Positions 18,110 through 26,875 are shown, counted from the first letter of the stretch. The stretch: DNA of 64,000 nucleotides from Nocardioides rubriscoriae (GCF_008087085.1 NZ_VIYJ01000003.1:124001-188000); one strand, 5' to 3'. A program made the numbers and translations. The notes: generated by a model from the sequence alone, not told the origin.

Positions 18110-18637
18110 ATGACCACGAGCCCGTACCCCAGCCCCTACGTCGACCCCGCCACCCTGGGCCCCGGCCCCGCCCGCCAGGGCTCGTCCGCCGGTCCCGCTG
18201 CTTCTCGTCTCCTGCTCTGGCTGCCCCTGCCCGCCGTCGCCGCGACGTGCTGGCTGCAGGTCCACAGCTTCTTCGTCCTCTCCGACGGCGCACCCGACCT
18301 GGACCCGCTGTACGGACTGATGGTGCTGTTCCTGGTGGCCGCCGCGGTCGTCGTGGGCGTCATCGACCTCGTCCTCGCCGGTTGCTTCTCGTTCGCGTCG
18401 CCCGAGACCCGGGCCGGCGCCAGCCTCGGCCTGTCGATCTTCACCGCCTGTGCCGGTGTCGGGTTCGTCGTGATGATGGCCCCCGGCATCGCGAACGACC
18501 CGGCGCTCGCGGTGTCCAGCACCGCCGGCGACCAGTACGTCTGGGACGTCGCCGCCGCCGCGGTCAGCGTGGTCCCGCTCGTGGTCGTGCTGGCGGTCCG
18601 GGCCCTGGGCCGCGCTCGCGGTGGCGAGGCGTCGTAG
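18110..18637 (+). CDS. Four-helix membrane protein, unknown function
   Basis: 175 residues. A Pro/Ser/Gly-rich N-terminal tail (about 1-30) is followed by four hydrophobic segments near 32-50, 66-90, 103-126 and 147-167. No motif identifies a function. It stands between the divergent GNAT gene and the TetR gene. Confidence 0.6.
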   Translation: MTTSPYPSPYVDPATLGPGPARQGSSAGPAASRLLLWLPLPAVAATCWLQVHSFFVLSDGAPDLDPLYGLMVLFLVAAAVVVGVIDLVLAGCFSFASPETRAGASLGLSIFTACAGVGFVVMMAPGIANDPALAVSSTAGDQYVWDVAAAAVSVVPLVVVLAVRALGRARGGEAS

Positions 18638-18676
18638 GTCCCGGACCGGCGCTTGCCCCCGGCCGGGACGACCACC

Positions 18677-18696
18677 TAGGCTGGACACATGTCCAG
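18677..18696 (+). promoter_or_regulatory. Promoter and autoregulatory operator of the TetR gene
   Basis: TAGGCT (18677-18682) lies 6 bp before the ATG at 18689. The palindrome CTGGACACATGTCCAG (18681-18696; 7-bp arms, CA centre) overlaps the -10 and the start codon, a layout typical of TetR autorepression. The same operator sequence occurs at 25339-25354. Confidence 0.7.
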
Positions 18697-19267
18697 TCAG
18701 GTGTTCAAGTCGTCGCGGTCGGGTCTGCGGAGCCGACAGGCCGAGACCCTGACCAAGCTGCTCACGGCGGGCGACGAGGAGCTGCGGGCCGTCGGGCACG
18801 AGGCTCTCACGGTCCGCACGGTGGCCGCACGCGCGGGGGTGTCCCCGGCGACGGCCTACACCTACCTGGCCTCCAAGAACCATCTGTTCGCCGAGCTCTT
18901 CCTGGGCTACCTCGTCGACGACGACGCCCACGAGCCCTCGGGCCCCACCCCGACCGCACGCGTGCAGAGCGTGACCCGGCGGATGGCCGAGCTGCTCGCG
19001 GCCGCGCCCGAGCTCGCCGCCGCGGCGACGCCGGCGCTGCTGAGCTCCGACCCCGACGTCGCCCAGCTGCGGGTGCGCATCGGTGCGGTGTTCGTCCGGC
19101 GCTTCGAGGCAGCACTCGGCGAGCAGAGCACCCCTGCCCTGGTCGACGCCCTGGTGCTCGCCTTCTCCGGCGCCCTGCTGCAGGCCGGGATGGGCGTCAT
19201 CACCTACGCCGACCTGGGCGAGCGGCTCGACGAGGTCGTGGTCACGATCCTGCGCGGCAACACCTGA
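18689..19267 (+). CDS. TetR-family transcriptional regulator
   Basis: 192 residues. The DNA-binding part reads ALTVRTVAARAGVSPATAYTYLASKNHLF at about 38-66 (helix-turn-helix at AARAGVSPATAYTYL). The C-terminal domain resembles TetR proteins tied to lipid metabolism, without a ligand assignment. The gene begins inside a CTGGACA/TGTCCAG palindrome, so it probably represses itself and the SDR and hydrolase genes coupled to it. An equal palindrome upstream of the amidohydrolase at 25309 may be a second target. Confidence 0.85.
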   Translation: MSSQVFKSSRSGLRSRQAETLTKLLTAGDEELRAVGHEALTVRTVAARAGVSPATAYTYLASKNHLFAELFLGYLVDDDAHEPSGPTPTARVQSVTRRMAELLAAAPELAAAATPALLSSDPDVAQLRVRIGAVFVRRFEAALGEQSTPALVDALVLAFSGALLQAGMGVITYADLGERLDEVVVTILRGNT

Positions 19268-20037
19268 TGGCGACCTACGACCGACCCGACCGCCGCCCGA
19301 CCGTCGTCGCCGGGGCGTCGTCGGGGATCGGGGCCGCGACCGCCCTCACCCTGGCCGCCACCGGCTACCCCGTGGCGCTCGGCGCCCGCCGCGTCGACCG
19401 GCTCGCCGACCTCGCCGACTCCATCCGCGAGAGCGGCGGCGAGGTCGTCGTCTCCTCCCTCGACGTCACCGACGCCGACTCGGTCACGGCGTTCGCCGCC
19501 GAGGTGACCGCGGCGCTCGGCGACATCGAGACCGTCGTCTCCAACGCCGGTGCCGTGGCCCCCGGCACCATCCACGAGGTCGGCTCCGACCGCTTCGCCC
19601 GCGAGGTCGACCTGGCCATCACCGGCGCGCACCGGCTGGTGCGCGCGTTCGTGCCCGCCATGGTCGAGCGCCGCCGCGGTGACGTCGTCTTCGTCTCCTC
19701 CGACGTCGCGGTCCGCGCCCGACCCTTCATGTCGGCGTACGCCGCCGGCAAGTGGGGCCTGGAGGGGATGGCCCACGCCATGCAGATGGAGCTCGAGGGC
19801 ACCGGGGTGCGTGCCTCGATCGTGCGCCCGGGTCCGACCTGGAGCGAGATGGGCACCGACTGGGACGCCGACGCGGCGGCCCACGTCATCACCGAGTGGG
19901 AGCGCTTCGGCCTGGCCCGCCACCCGCACTTCATGAAGCCCCAGGCCCTCGCCGACGCGATCGCGTTCGTCGTCGGCGCGCCCCGCGGCGTCCACGTCAA
20001 CCTGATCGAGGTCAACCCCGAGGCGCCGGTCCGGTGA
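19267..20037 (+). CDS. Short-chain dehydrogenase/reductase
   Basis: 256 residues, ATG overlapping the TetR stop by 1 bp. NAD(P) motif TVVAGASSGIGAATALTLAA; NAG motif VVSNAGAVAP; catalytic Ser, Tyr and Lys in FVSSDVAVRARPFMSAYAAGKWG. The Arg-rich stretch after the first strand (GARRVDRL) favours NADP(H). It is coupled to a TetR gene upstream and an alpha/beta hydrolase downstream (GTGA overlap), an operon suited to processing an alcohol, ketone or epoxide. The substrate is unknown. Confidence 0.85.
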   Translation: MATYDRPDRRPTVVAGASSGIGAATALTLAATGYPVALGARRVDRLADLADSIRESGGEVVVSSLDVTDADSVTAFAAEVTAALGDIETVVSNAGAVAPGTIHEVGSDRFAREVDLAITGAHRLVRAFVPAMVERRRGDVVFVSSDVAVRARPFMSAYAAGKWGLEGMAHAMQMELEGTGVRASIVRPGPTWSEMGTDWDADAAAHVITEWERFGLARHPHFMKPQALADAIAFVVGAPRGVHVNLIEVNPEAPVR

Positions 20038-20909
20038 CGCTCGTCGCGACGCTGCCGACCCACGACGTCCACGCCCTGACGTGGGGTCCCGCCGACGGGC
20101 CGCTGCTCCTGGCGCTGCACGGCTTCCCCGACACCGCCCACACCTACCGGTCCCTCGGTCCGTTGCTGGCCGCGGAGGGCTGGCGGGTGGTGGCGCCGTT
20201 CCTGCGCGGCTACGGGCCCTCGGGCATCCCCAGCGACGGCGACTACACGGTCGGCGCGCTGATGGCCGACACGGTCGCGCTGCACGCCGCGCTCGGCGGT
20301 GACGAGCGCGCGGTGCTCGTCGGGCACGACTGGGGCGCGATCACGGTCAACGGCCTGGGCGCCGCCCCCTCCTCGCCGTTCGCCAGGGTCGTCGCGATGG
20401 CGGTGCCGCCGCTGCCGACGATGAGCCCCGGGCGCGGGCTGTGGGGGCCGTGGCTCGGCGGCGTCGCACGACAACCGCGCAACAGCTGGTACATCCTGGC
20501 CAACCAGGTGCCCGGGCTCTCGGAGCGGGTCTTCGCGCGGCTGGCCAGCCGGCTGTGGCACGACTGGTCGCCGGGCCACGACGCCCGCTCCGACCTGGCC
20601 TACCTGCTCGAGTCGGTGTCCGACCGCGTCCGGGCCCGGGCGGTCGTGTCCTACTACCGCGCCGCCGCCCGCCCGCGCGGGCTGCGGTCGCTGCGGCACG
20701 GCCCGCCGCTGGTGCCCACCCTCTACCTCCACGGCGCGCAGGACGGCTGCCTCGACCGCCGGTTCCTCGACCTGGCCGCCGCGCGGCTCACCGGCGCGCA
20801 CCGGGCGGTGCTGGTCGAGGACGCCGGGCACTTCATGACCGTCGAGCAGCCCGAGGTGGTCGCCGCCCACGTGCTCGACTTCCTCGGCCCCGCGGTGACC
20901 GGGCCCTGA
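20034..20909 (+). CDS. Alpha/beta hydrolase, epoxide-hydrolase-like
   Basis: 291 residues from a GTG overlapping the SDR stop by 4 bp. The nucleophile elbow is GHDWGA with Asp99, as in epoxide hydrolases and haloalkane dehalogenases rather than the Ser of esterases. The oxyanion motif is LHGFPDTAHTY and the catalytic His is in VEDAGHFMTVEQP. A cap region rich in Trp/Tyr lies between. In this operon it could open an epoxide whose diol product is handled by the SDR. Dehalogenase activity is possible but less likely in this context. Confidence 0.8.
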   Translation: MTLVATLPTHDVHALTWGPADGPLLLALHGFPDTAHTYRSLGPLLAAEGWRVVAPFLRGYGPSGIPSDGDYTVGALMADTVALHAALGGDERAVLVGHDWGAITVNGLGAAPSSPFARVVAMAVPPLPTMSPGRGLWGPWLGGVARQPRNSWYILANQVPGLSERVFARLASRLWHDWSPGHDARSDLAYLLESVSDRVRARAVVSYYRAAARPRGLRSLRHGPPLVPTLYLHGAQDGCLDRRFLDLAAARLTGAHRAVLVEDAGHFMTVEQPEVVAAHVLDFLGPAVTGP

Positions 20910-21022
20910 CCGGCGCGCGAGCGCGCGTCGCCTTCCGGGGTGATGGAACTGGCCCGGGGCAGCGGTCTACTAAGGGTGCTCCCTTCGACGTCATGTCCAC
21001 CCCCACCCCAGGACTGCGATCG

Positions 21023-21202
21023 ATGAACCCGACCGACCCCGACACCTGTCCTCGCTGCGGCGAGAAGCTCGTCCCCGTGCTCGACGCCGGCGCGCACAGC
21101 GCCGCTCGCGACGGTCGTGCCCCGCTGCTCGCCGACTCACCCGTCCGCCTGGCCTGCACCGTCTGCCCGCGGACCGAGGCGCCTTCGTCGACCTCGCGCT
21201 AG
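21023..21202 (+). CDS. Small protein with two CXXC pairs
   Basis: 59 residues from the ATG at 21023 (AGGA about 8 bp upstream); an alternative start at 20993 adds ten residues. CPRCGEKLVPVLDAGAHS near the N-terminus and CTVCPRTE near the C-terminus give four Cys that could form a zinc ribbon. No family is recognised. It is flanked by the hydrolase operon and the collagen-like gene. Confidence 0.5.
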   Translation: MNPTDPDTCPRCGEKLVPVLDAGAHSAARDGRAPLLADSPVRLACTVCPRTEAPSSTSR

Positions 21203-21251
21203 GCCCGAACGGGCCATGTGCCGCAGGCGTCGGGCACGCCAGGTTCGGAGC

Positions 21252-21959
21252 ATGACCCAGGCACCAGTGTGGAGATGGCTCACCCTCGCGACCGCAGGCA
21301 TCGTCGCCGCGGGCACCATGACCGTCGTCGCGGTCGCCGACGAGCCCAAGGTCGCGCTCTCGACGATCCAGGCGTGCGCCAGCAAGAGGACCGGCCAGCT
21401 GCGGCTGGCCAAGCCGGTCTGCAAGGCCACCGAGAAGAAGGTCGCCTGGGCGGCCCGGGGCCCTCGCGGGGCGATGGGCGCGACCGGCGCGACCGGTGCG
21501 ACCGGTCCGGCCGGTCCGCCCGGGGCCCTGGCGTCGACCCCGGTCAACGTGTCGTACGCCGCGACCAGCGCCGACTCGCACGACCTCCCCGCACTCGGCG
21601 GCATGGAGATCTCCCTGGAGTGCGGCACCAACCGGATCGGCTCGTCCCAGGTCGACGTCGTCCTCTTCGGGGCCGACGAGGTACATGGGACGACGACCAG
21701 GACGCTCTACAACGAGTCCTCGACCGTCAACAGCACCAGCGCCCCCCTCGACGTCACCAACAGCCCCGCCGCGCCACAGTCGACGACCGCGAACGGCGGC
21801 ACCCACGGGACCCTGCAGGCGCAGTGGGTCGTCTCCGAGGCCGGCGTAGTCTACACGTTCGCGATGTACGCGACCCGCGACACCCGGCAGAACCGGCCGG
21901 TGTGCCAGTTCGTCGGGTCGCTGACCCAGCAGGGACCGCCGACGGTGACGCCGTCCTAG
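21252..21959 (+). CDS. Exported protein with short collagen-like repeat
   Basis: 235 residues. A signal peptide covers about 1-30 (WRWLTLATAGIVAAGTMTVV, then AVADE). After a Lys-rich stretch come eight Gly-X-Y triplets (GPRGAMGATGATGATGPAGP and onward, about 69-92). The C-terminal 140 residues are Ser/Thr-rich, contain two Cys and look like a beta-sandwich. A CAGGTT hexamer 6 bp before the ATG suggests a leaderless transcript. Short collagen-like proteins with such heads are seen in actinobacteria as secreted or surface proteins; function unknown. It converges on the glutamine synthetase homologue. Confidence 0.75.
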   Translation: MTQAPVWRWLTLATAGIVAAGTMTVVAVADEPKVALSTIQACASKRTGQLRLAKPVCKATEKKVAWAARGPRGAMGATGATGATGPAGPPGALASTPVNVSYAATSADSHDLPALGGMEISLECGTNRIGSSQVDVVLFGADEVHGTTTRTLYNESSTVNSTSAPLDVTNSPAAPQSTTANGGTHGTLQAQWVVSEAGVVYTFAMYATRDTRQNRPVCQFVGSLTQQGPPTVTPS

Positions 21960-21962
21960 CCC

Positions 21963-23447
21963 CTAGCCCACGTGCCAGTGGCGACGCACGAGCTCGGCAC
22001 GGGCGTCGTCGCTCCTGACCATCTTCTTGACCAGTGCCGCGTCCTCGTCGGAGCGCAGCCGGGCCAGCACCGCGTCGACGACCTCGGCGGGGAAGACGCC
22101 GTCGGCCTCGAACAGGGTGCGCTGCGCCTCCAGGGCGTCGGCGGACTCGGCGCACGAGCGGGGCAGCTGCTCGAAGTCGTCGTGGTCGTCGGTGCGCAGC
22201 CGCTCAGCGAGCTCGAGGCTGTCGGGGTCGGTGAGCCCGTGGCGGGCGGCGACGGCCATCCCGGCCAGCAGCAGGTGGACGTCGGCCGAGCCGTCGGCCA
22301 GCCGCAGCTCGACGGTCTGCGGATGGATCGCCGGTGCCGGGACCGGGTTGTCCGTGCCGGGGTTGGCGTGGGTGGCCATGCCCTCCACCACGCCGCCGAG
22401 CCAGGCCAGCGGCACCCGCACCAGGCCGGTGCGGTCGGTCTCGCCCCAGCAGATGCCCTCGGGTGACTCGTCTCCCTCGGCGAAGCGGAGGTAGGACGTG
22501 GCCACGGTGTTGCCGAAGGCGGTCAGCGCCCGCGACGTCGCGAGGTAGCCCGCCACCAGGCGGCGGGCGGTGTCGTTGATCGCCTCGGCGTCGGGGTCGA
22601 CGATGGCACTGGCGCCGTCGCGCACCAGGCGGCTGTGGACGTGCAGGCCGCTGCCGGCCCCGTCGCTGCTGACGGAGGGGGCGAAGGTGGCCTCGAGACC
22701 GTGGGCGTGGGCGACCTCGCGCACCACCCACTTGGCCAGCACGAGGGCGTCCGCGGCCTCCTCCACGGGGACCGGCCAGAGCTCGATCTCGTGCTGCACC
22801 AGCTGACGGTCGGGCTCCTTGATGTTGCCGACCTCGCCGTGCGCGTACTTGAGCCTGACGCCCATCGCGGTCAGGTGACCCAGCACCTGCTCACGCACCC
22901 GCTGGCCCTTCGAGAACGGCGTGGACTCCTGGTAGCCGCGCTCCTGCTCCACCGGGAACAGCGCGTCGACGTCGCCCACCAGGTAGTACTCGAGCTCGCC
23001 GAAGGCCTCGAGCACCATCCCGGTCTCGCGGGTCAGCGACTCGGCGGCCCGGCGTACGACCTGCTCGCCGGCGTAGGCCAGGGGCGCGCCGTCCTCGTCG
23101 TAGAAGGAGCACAACACGTCGAGCGAGGGTCGCTCGCCGAACGGGTTGACGAACGCGGTGCGGTGGCGCGGGACGACGTAGACGTCGCTGGTCGCGGCCC
23201 CGGTGCCCTCGAAGATGCTCGAGCCGTCGACCCGCTCACCGCGCGCGAGCACCTCGACGAGGTGCTCACGCGAGTCGACCGGGAACGCGAGCGTCTTGAG
23301 GCGGCCGTCGCCGCCGAGGTAGCGCAGGTTGACCTGCTGCAGCTCGAGCTGCGCGACCGCCTCGACCAGGTCGGCGCAGGTGAACGCGGCCGACGGCTTG
23401 CCGAGCAGGCGGACGAGGGGGTGGGGGGTGAAGACGTCGTGGGGCAT
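21963..23447 (-). CDS. Glutamine synthetase family protein
   Basis: 494 residues from the ATG at 23447. Catalytic-domain signatures: DGSSIFEGTG, the metal-binding Glu in FGELEYYLVG, KYAHGEVGNI, QHEIELWPV, and AGSGLHVHSRL (GS consensus AGSGMHVHQSL). The C-terminal EGICWGETDRTG and PQTVELRLADGSADVHLLLA complete the fold. It is too divergent from GlnA to assume ammonia assimilation; relatives act as gamma-glutamylpolyamine or other ligases. I see no adenylylation-loop Tyr motif. No nitrogen gene is adjacent. It lies just downstream of the amidohydrolase gene on the same strand, with a 53-bp gap. Confidence 0.8.
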   Translation of the reverse strand: MPHDVFTPHPLVRLLGKPSAAFTCADLVEAVAQLELQQVNLRYLGGDGRLKTLAFPVDSREHLVEVLARGERVDGSSIFEGTGAATSDVYVVPRHRTAFVNPFGERPSLDVLCSFYDEDGAPLAYAGEQVVRRAAESLTRETGMVLEAFGELEYYLVGDVDALFPVEQERGYQESTPFSKGQRVREQVLGHLTAMGVRLKYAHGEVGNIKEPDRQLVQHEIELWPVPVEEAADALVLAKWVVREVAHAHGLEATFAPSVSSDGAGSGLHVHSRLVRDGASAIVDPDAEAINDTARRLVAGYLATSRALTAFGNTVATSYLRFAEGDESPEGICWGETDRTGLVRVPLAWLGGVVEGMATHANPGTDNPVPAPAIHPQTVELRLADGSADVHLLLAGMAVAARHGLTDPDSLELAERLRTDDHDDFEQLPRSCAESADALEAQRTLFEADGVFPAEVVDAVLARLRSDEDAALVKKMVRSDDARAELVRRHWHVG

Positions 23448-23500
23448 GGTCCGTTGTAGCAGCGCCGCCGTCGACCGGGACTCGTCCGCCGGGGGGAGCC

Positions 23501-25309
23501 TCAGACCGGCTGGGGCACCTCGGTGGTCGCCGTGGCGGGGGCGACCCGCTGGCCCACGCGCAGGAACGAGCCGGTGCGCTCTCGACCGAGCACGTCGGTC
23601 GGGACGCCGTCCTCGACGACGACGCGACCGCTGATCATCACCAGCGGCACGGCGGCGTCGTTGCGGTTGACCATGCGCGGCAGCCCGTCGTACTGCGCGA
23701 CGGGCGACTCGGCGTACTGCTCGAGTGAGGCGTCGAGGTGGGCGGGGTCGACGACCACGAGGTCGGCGCGGTCGCCCTCGCGCAGGTGACCGGCGTCGAT
23801 GCCGTACCAGTCGGCGAGCTCGCCGGTCAGGCGGTGCACGGCCTGCTCGACCGACAAGAACGGCCGGCCCGCCAGGTCGGCGTCGCGCACGTGGCGCAGC
23901 AGGCGCAGGCCGAAGTTGTAGAAGGCCATGTTGCGCAGGTGGGCGCCGGCGTCGGAGAAGCCCATCTGCACGTGCGGGCTCTGCGCCATCTTCTTCAGCA
24001 CCTTCGGGCGGTGGTTGCTGATGGTCGTGCGCCAGCGGATGTCGGTGCCGTGCTCGAGGACGAGGTCGAGGAACGCGTCGACGGGGTGCACCGGGTTGCC
24101 GCGCGTGCCGCGCTCGACGCCGACCTGGCCGAAGGACTTGCCGATCACCGAGGCGTCGGGGCACTCGACGATCTCGGCGTCGAACAGGTCGCGGTGCCAG
24201 ACCCGGGGGCCGTACTTGGTCTCGTAGTCCTTGCGGAACCGGGTGCGGTAGTCGGGGTCGCGCAGCAGGTCGTCGCGAGCGACCTTCTCGTTGAGGTGCA
24301 GCGCGGCCGCTCCCGAGCCGAACTCCTCGAAGATGACCAGGTCGATGCCGTCGGCGTAGACCTCGAACGGCACCGGCAGGTGCTGCCAGCGGAAGTCGGC
24401 GCCCAGCTTGTTGACCGCGCCGCCCAGGCCGTTCATCAGGTGGATGACGAAGGGGATCGCCTTGATGTCGGCGGCCGACAGCAGGCTGGTCTTGAGCGGC
24501 TTGCGGCGGGTCCCGGGCACGCCGATCGAGGCGAACGCCTGGGTGAGGATGGTGTGCGGGTGGCTGGCGTCGGGTCCGGCCTGGAGCGCGCGGCCGCGGC
24601 GCCGCAGGATGCCGTTGAGCCGGCGCATCTCCTTGGCCTTGGCGTAGGTCGAGGGCAGGGTGCGCGAGCGGCAGGTCTCGCCGTCGAGCTTGTCGAAGAG
24701 CAGCTGCTGGGCCGACATCCCGACGAACCCGGCATCGAGCGCGTCGGTGAGCATGGTCTCCATCCGGGCCTGCTCGGCGGCCGTCGGGCGCACTTCGGGG
24801 CGGGTGGCTCGGTCGAGGCCCATGGTCGCCGTACGCATGTCGGAGTGGCCGATGAACGCTGCCAGGTGGGGGCCGAGCGGGAGGCGCTCGAGCGCGGCGA
24901 CGTACTGCGTAGGGGTCTTCCAGTCCTGGTGCTTGTCGACCGCGGCGATGACGTGCTCGCGCGGGATCGCCTCGACGCGGCCGAAGAGGTCGCCGGCGTC
25001 GACGCCGCCGACGTGGACCGTCGACAGCGAGCACGAGCCGAGCAGCACCGTCGTCACGCCGTGGCGGACCGACTCGTCGAGGGCGGGGCCCTCGAGCACC
25101 TCCACGTCGTAGTGAGTGTGGATGTCGACCATGCCCGGCATCACCCAGCGGCCGCGGGCGTCGACGACCCGGGTGTCGGGACCGGGCTCGAGCGGGGTCG
25201 CCGAGACCGTGACGACGACTCCGTCGCGGATGCCGAGGTGTCGCACGGCGGACGGGGCGCCGGTGCCGTCGAACCAGCGGCCGCCCTCGATGATGGTGTC
25301 GTAGGTCAC
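23501..25309 (-). CDS. D-aminoacylase/N-acyl-D-amino-acid deacylase-type amidohydrolase
   Basis: 602 residues from a GTG at 25309; the frame is open to 25393 but those codons lie in the upstream hairpin and operator. The metal site is in MPGMVDIHTHYDVEVLEGPA, with a later ISNHRPK and FSDAGAHLRNM (Asp and His ligands). The N-terminal TYDTIIEGGRWFDGTGAPS and the C-terminal ISGRVVVEDGVPT form the usual composite beta domain. Expected reaction: hydrolysis of an N-acyl-D-amino acid or related amide. A CTGGACA/TGTCCGG palindrome lies 30 bp upstream. Confidence 0.8.
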   Translation of the reverse strand: MTYDTIIEGGRWFDGTGAPSAVRHLGIRDGVVVTVSATPLEPGPDTRVVDARGRWVMPGMVDIHTHYDVEVLEGPALDESVRHGVTTVLLGSCSLSTVHVGGVDAGDLFGRVEAIPREHVIAAVDKHQDWKTPTQYVAALERLPLGPHLAAFIGHSDMRTATMGLDRATRPEVRPTAAEQARMETMLTDALDAGFVGMSAQQLLFDKLDGETCRSRTLPSTYAKAKEMRRLNGILRRRGRALQAGPDASHPHTILTQAFASIGVPGTRRKPLKTSLLSAADIKAIPFVIHLMNGLGGAVNKLGADFRWQHLPVPFEVYADGIDLVIFEEFGSGAAALHLNEKVARDDLLRDPDYRTRFRKDYETKYGPRVWHRDLFDAEIVECPDASVIGKSFGQVGVERGTRGNPVHPVDAFLDLVLEHGTDIRWRTTISNHRPKVLKKMAQSPHVQMGFSDAGAHLRNMAFYNFGLRLLRHVRDADLAGRPFLSVEQAVHRLTGELADWYGIDAGHLREGDRADLVVVDPAHLDASLEQYAESPVAQYDGLPRMVNRNDAAVPLVMISGRVVVEDGVPTDVLGRERTGSFLRVGQRVAPATATTEVPQPV

Positions 25310-25338
25310 CCCACCATTGGACCACGTCGGGGGTGACC

Positions 25339-25354
25339 CTGGACAGGTGTCCGG
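25339..25354. promoter_or_regulatory. TetR-type operator upstream of the amidohydrolase gene
   Basis: CTGGACAGGTGTCCGG repeats the operator over the TetR start codon at 18681-18696 (CTGGACA, two bases, TGTCC, A/G, G). It is 30 bp before the GTG at 25309. The shared sequence suggests control by the TetR encoded at 18689. Confidence 0.55.
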
Positions 25355-25371
25355 TCCTGCGTCCGCGGCGG

Positions 25372-25434
25372 GATAGTCCCTGACGAAAATCAAGGAGATC
25401 GGCCCTGGATCGTTGATCTTCGTCAGGGACTATC
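25372..25434. terminator. Long near-perfect hairpin after the oxidoreductase gene
   Basis: Arms of 22 bp at 25372-25393 and 25413-25434, one mismatch, 19-bp loop. The outer arm starts GATAGTCCCTGACGAA. The TAG stop of the oxidoreductase gene (25432-25430, minus strand) is inside the right arm, so on that transcript the hairpin forms right after translation ends and may stop transcription before the amidohydrolase operator. The arms are far richer in A/T than the surroundings. No U-run follows, and a remnant of a mobile palindromic element is equally possible. Confidence 0.6.
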
Positions 25435-26875
25435 TCGGCGGCTGCGTGGTGGCGAGGGCGCGCTCGGCGGCACGGAAGCCGCACATGCCGTGGACGCCGG
25501 CGCCGGGCGGGGTGGCCGAGGAGCAGAGCCAGACCCCGGGTGCGCCGGTGGCGTAGGGGTCGGGGGACAGGCGCGGTCGCCCGACGAGCTGGAGCAGGTC
25601 GTTGGCGCCACCGGCGATGTCGCCGCCGACGTAGTTGGCGTTGTCGGCCTCGTGGTCGGCCGGGGTGCGGACGGCGGTGGCGACGACGAGCTCGCGCAGG
25701 CCGGGAGCGAAGCGCTCGAGCTGGTCGAGGATGACCTTCTCGCCGTCACCCTCCCAGCGCGCCGGCACGTGGGCGTAGGCCCACACCGGGTGGACGTCGC
25801 CGACCGAGCGGGTCGGGTCGGCCAGGTGCTGCTGCGCGACGAGGATGAACGGCGCCTCGGGCATCTCGCCGCGGCACACCGCCGCCTCGGCCGACGCGAT
25901 CTGCTCGAGGGTGCCTCCGACGTGGACGGTGCCGGCGCGACGCGCCGGCTCGGCGGTCCAGGGCACGCCACCGCGCACCGCCAGGTCGACCTTGAAGGCC
26001 CCGGGCCCGTAGCGCCAGCGGCGGTAGGTCCTCTGCCGGCGTACCGGCAGCCGGTCGCCGAGGATCTCGGCGGCGGCCTGGGGACCCGTGTCGAGCATCG
26101 TGATCCGGGCCTTCGGCAGGTCGGCTGACGTGCGCACCGCGTGCCCGGTCACGATCTCGCCGCCGAGCTCGGTCAGCAGCGACGCGAGCGCCCGCGAGAT
26201 CGCAGCCGAGCCGCCCTCGGGCACCGGCCAGCCGTGCCGGTGGCCCGCCGCGGTGAGCATGACCCCGACCGAGGCCGTGACCGGCCGCGAGAGCGGGCGA
26301 AACGCGTGGGCGGCCGAGCCGGCGAACAGCGCCTGGGCCTGCGGGGTGCGGAACCGGCGCGCCAGCACCGTCGCGGGCAGGGCGGCGCGCAGCCCGAAGC
26401 GCGCCATCGAGACCGGGTGGTCGGGCACGCGCACGACCGGCCCGAGGATGTCGTCGGCCAGCGCGTCGAAGTGGCGCATCAACGGTCCGAACACCCCCTT
26501 CCAGGCCGCGCCGTCACGCCCGAGCCCCCGGCACGTCTCGTCGAGGTCGCGCACCAGCACCCCCGCCGTGCCGTCGTCGAGGGGGTGGGCGAGGTCGATC
26601 TCGGGCCACCGCCACACGAGCCCGTGGTCGGCCAGCGGCAGCGAGGCGAGGTACGGCGACGCGAGGGCGAACGGGTGGACCGCGGAGCAGACGTCGTGGA
26701 GCAGCCCGGGCAGCGTGAGCTCCTCGGTGCGGGTGCCGCCGCCGATCGTGGCCGCGGCCTCGAGCACCGTCACGCGGTGCCCGGCCTGCGCGAGGCGGAC
26801 GGCCGCGGCCAGGCCGTTGGGGCCGGAGCCGACGACGACGGCGTCGGTGTCGGGCAGGCCGGGCGCGGTGCTCAT
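25430..26875 (-). CDS. Phytoene-desaturase-like FAD-dependent oxidoreductase
   Basis: 481 residues from the ATG at 26875. FAD fold: DAVVVGSGPNGLAAAVRLAQ, then VTVLEAAATIGGGTRTEELT. The C-terminal flavin contact is GAGVHGMCGFRAAERAL. This is the bacterial carotenoid-desaturase/PYROXD2-like group; many actinobacterial members have no link to carotenoids, and no crt gene is nearby. A CACGCT hexamer 7 bp upstream of the ATG may be a leaderless promoter. It is divergent from the broken EEP gene at 26969 and ends inside the 22-bp-arm hairpin. Confidence 0.8.
   Translation of the reverse strand: MSTAPGLPDTDAVVVGSGPNGLAAAVRLAQAGHRVTVLEAAATIGGGTRTEELTLPGLLHDVCSAVHPFALASPYLASLPLADHGLVWRWPEIDLAHPLDDGTAGVLVRDLDETCRGLGRDGAAWKGVFGPLMRHFDALADDILGPVVRVPDHPVSMARFGLRAALPATVLARRFRTPQAQALFAGSAAHAFRPLSRPVTASVGVMLTAAGHRHGWPVPEGGSAAISRALASLLTELGGEIVTGHAVRTSADLPKARITMLDTGPQAAAEILGDRLPVRRQRTYRRWRYGPGAFKVDLAVRGGVPWTAEPARRAGTVHVGGTLEQIASAEAAVCRGEMPEAPFILVAQQHLADPTRSVGDVHPVWAYAHVPARWEGDGEKVILDQLERFAPGLRELVVATAVRTPADHEADNANYVGGDIAGGANDLLQLVGRPRLSPDPYATGAPGVWLCSSATPPGAGVHGMCGFRAAERALATTQPPR

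Noticed and set aside
20911..20931. GC-rich inverted repeat after the epoxide-hydrolase-like gene as terminator
   Set aside because: Made of alternating GC only (GCGCGC-GA-GCGCGC), which arises easily by chance here; not strong enough to list.
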